NCBI GenBank assembly: GCA_012797725.1
Contig: JAAZON010000633.1
Span: forward strand, 1-5,659
Direction: 5' to 3'
Source of the DNA: SAR324 cluster bacterium
Lineage (GTDB): Bacteria; Bdellovibrionota; UBA2361; JAAZON01
Length of the DNA stretch: 5,659 nt
In this document: one piece after another, positions 4,333-5,659 of the stretch
Layout of the letters: every line of letters begins with the position of its first letter
Numbering within the stretch: position 1 is the first letter of the stretch
Notes under the pieces: generated by a model
Seen by the model: only the letters and a program-made list of their open reading frames with translations
The model's database searches: none
What the model was told of the DNA's origin: nothing
Made by a program: the position numbers and the translations under genes

Positions 4333-4752
4333 ATGAATGTAAGGCATACAAAACGCATAAAGAAAATGAAATATCACCCTCATGGGAGCATGCTATTTAT
4401 CACTTTTAGTATAGAGGAGGGGCTTTTGCTTCTTTGCAATCCTCTATGTGAGGCAATCATAAAGAGTTGCCTTGCAAGGGCTCAGTTCCTACACCCAGTA
4501 ACTATAAGTGGATTTTTAGTAGAAGCCACCCATGTTCATCTTCTCATTGTAGTGGATAACCCAAATGATGTCCCTGGATTTGTTAGGTGTTTTAAGACCG
4601 AAAATCGCATATTAGGAAGAAGGAAGCGCACTATATGGTGTGAGTCTTTCGATGACCCAATTGTTTTAACTCTACCCAGGGCTCTAATGGTAATGGTCTA
4701 CATGTACTCAAATCCCTCTAAAGACAACCTAGAAGAGAGCATCAATCTTTAG
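4333..4752 (+). CDS. Y1/REP-type transposase (IS200-like), shortened
   Basis: The 139-residue product belongs to the Y1_Tnp/RAYT group of HUH single-strand transposases. The HUH motif is HVH at 67-69 in EATHVHLLIVVDNPNDVPGF. The likely catalytic tyrosine is Y123 in YMYSNPSKDNL, matching the family's YxxxNP pattern. Related proteins known to me run on well past this point, with a C-terminal basic region; here the frame stops just after NLEESINL. A short deletion also seems present in FKTENRILGRRKRT, where relatives have several more residues after KTE. Both points are from memory of the family. The start is uncertain: the ATG at 4333 has AGAGG only two bases away, and a Met at residue 12 (4366) better matches relatives. 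It is probably a decaying or domesticated copy, with no terminal insertion-sequence ends recognised. Confidence 0.7.
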   Translation: MNVRHTKRIKKMKYHPHGSMLFITFSIEEGLLLLCNPLCEAIIKSCLARAQFLHPVTISGFLVEATHVHLLIVVDNPNDVPGFVRCFKTENRILGRRKRTIWCESFDDPIVLTLPRALMVMVYMYSNPSKDNLEESINL

Positions 4753-4796
4753 AAACAAGCCTTTAGAAAGAAACACCACTAAGTGGGAGTACAGTA

Positions 4797-4827
4797 GAAA
4801 AAGCCTTTATAGTAGAAGGCCTTTTTC
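4797..4827. terminator. Bidirectional terminator between converging genes
   Basis: AAAAAGCCTT (4798-4807) pairs with AAGGCCTTTTT (4816-4826) around an eight-base loop, with one C bulged. Each strand ends its hairpin in a run of five T followed by C. It lies 45 bp after the transposase stop and 13 bp after the efflux gene stop, in the gap between converging genes, as expected of a shared intrinsic terminator. Confidence 0.75.
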
Positions 4828-4839
4828 AAACCTTTTCTC

Positions 4840-5659
4840 CTACCAATCAGGACTTGAAGGTACTGAAATCTGAGACTCCTCGCCCTCCTCTTTGGGCAGA
4901 ATATTAAGCAAGTCACCCCAGTCGGTCCTCTCGCTCATTTCACTCTTTGTCTCAGGCGGGATAAATTCCTTTCCTTCTCGTAACTGCCAACCACCCCCAA
5001 GCGCTCTATATATTGAAATAAGTGCAAGTGGGACTGCACCGCGGGATTGCATCAATGCGTCCTCCTGCGCAAGAACGGCCTGCTCTGCCGTGAGGACAGT
5101 TGTGTAATCTGCGGCGCCACTTTGGTACTCTTCCATTATCAGGGCCAGGGCGCGTTTTGCGGCAGCAACTGCTTTTTCTAAATGTGATACTTGCTCTATA
5201 GCTTTTGAAAAAGAAACAATGGCATTCTGAACCTCTTGTTGCGCAAAAAGCACTGCCTGCTGATAAGCCACTAACGCTTCTTCAAAGCGAGCATCTTGCA
5301 CTCTTACGGCATTACTAATTTGCCCATAATTCAAAATGTTCCACCTGAATGAAGGACCAACAGAGCCCGAACGAGAGCCCCATTTGAACAAGTCATTCAG
5401 ACTGCTCCCATTTTGCTCCACTGAGAGAAAACCAAAATTCCCACTCAACGAAAACGAAGGATAAAAGTCGGCCTCTGTTGCACCTATAAGAGCGCTTTGC
5501 GCTGCTGCAATATATTCTGCCTGACGGATATCAGGACGGCGTCGAATTAAATCGGCAGGAATGCTTACCGCGACTTGAAGCGGAGCACTTGGTATTCCGG
5601 GCTTCCCGGAAAGCAAGTCTCCAAGTTCTGCTGGTGCAATCCCTAGCAAAATACTCAAG
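4840..5659 (-). CDS. Outer-membrane efflux protein, TolC/NodT family (N-terminus outside window)
   Basis: Proteins of this family form the trimeric outer-membrane channel of tripartite efflux pumps, working with an RND or similar inner-membrane pump and a periplasmic adaptor. About 273 C-terminal residues are visible; full members have about 450-500. Diagnostic stretches are SIPADLIRRRPDIRQAE (32-48, first repeat boundary), GATEADFYPSFSLSGNFG (59-76), FRWNILNYGQ, the long helix with YQQAVLFAQQEVQNAI, EEYQSGAADYTTVLTAEQAVL and the closing IYRALGGGW. A polar, acidic tail of about 45 residues follows, longer than usual. The frame is open to the window edge, so the real start, signal peptide and any lipobox lie to the right. 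Pump and adaptor genes are expected upstream. It ends just before the shared terminator. Confidence 0.93.
   Translation of the reverse strand, partial: LSILLGIAPAELGDLLSGKPGIPSAPLQVAVSIPADLIRRRPDIRQAEYIAAAQSALIGATEADFYPSFSLSGNFGFLSVEQNGSSLNDLFKWGSRSGSVGPSFRWNILNYGQISNAVRVQDARFEEALVAYQQAVLFAQQEVQNAIVSFSKAIEQVSHLEKAVAAAKRALALIMEEYQSGAADYTTVLTAEQAVLAQEDALMQSRGAVPLALISIYRALGGGWQLREGKEFIPPETKSEMSERTDWGDLLNILPKEEGEESQISVPSSPDW

Overview
The window comes from a bacterium with an outer membrane: its right end carries most of a TolC/NodT-type outer-membrane efflux protein. Base composition is moderate, with AT-rich, repeat-filled spacers. The mix of a diversity-generating retroelement (DGR), a nucleotidyltransferase pair and a degraded Y1 transposase suggests an accessory region, plausibly of an uncultivated Gram-negative lineage. 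I cannot assign a taxon from sequence alone.

Layout. 2-325 (+): 3' end of an unrecognised gene. 342-1373 (-): DGR-type reverse transcriptase (RT). 1395-1745 (+): Avd, the RT accessory protein, divergent from the RT with only 21 bp between the two start codons. 1763-1866 (-): template repeat (TR). 1867-2318: non-coding spacer whose right part is a degenerate AT-rich tandem repeat. 2319-3119 (-): the diversified target gene, whose last 104 bp are the variable repeat (VR, 2321-2424). 3178-3411 (-): doubtful small ORF. 3432-3902 and 3784-4041 (-): a DUF6036-like nucleotidyltransferase and its small upstream partner, behind a near-consensus promoter. 4100-4266: seven-copy tandem array. 4333-4752 (+): shortened Y1/REP-type transposase. 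4797-4827: bidirectional terminator. 4840-5659 (-): efflux protein, N-terminus outside the window.

The main system is a complete DGR. TR and VR match over 104 bp with 18 differences. Read on the RT-coding strand, 17 of these fall at TR adenines (11 A>G, 5 A>T, 1 A>C), which is the signature of adenine-specific mutagenic retrohoming. They change 12 of the 16 adenine-containing codons ahead of an adenine-free, GC-rich 3' tract that fits an initiation-of-mutagenic-homing (IMH) element. The target has a C-type-lectin-like C-terminus and no visible secretion signal.

Two features are unusual. The avd gene is inverted and sits between TR and RT, so any RNA running from TR into rt carries the antisense of avd. 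The RT active site reads YADN instead of YxDD. Direct homing evidence in the same locus argues that the element was nevertheless active fairly recently, unless the substitution is newer than the last homing event.
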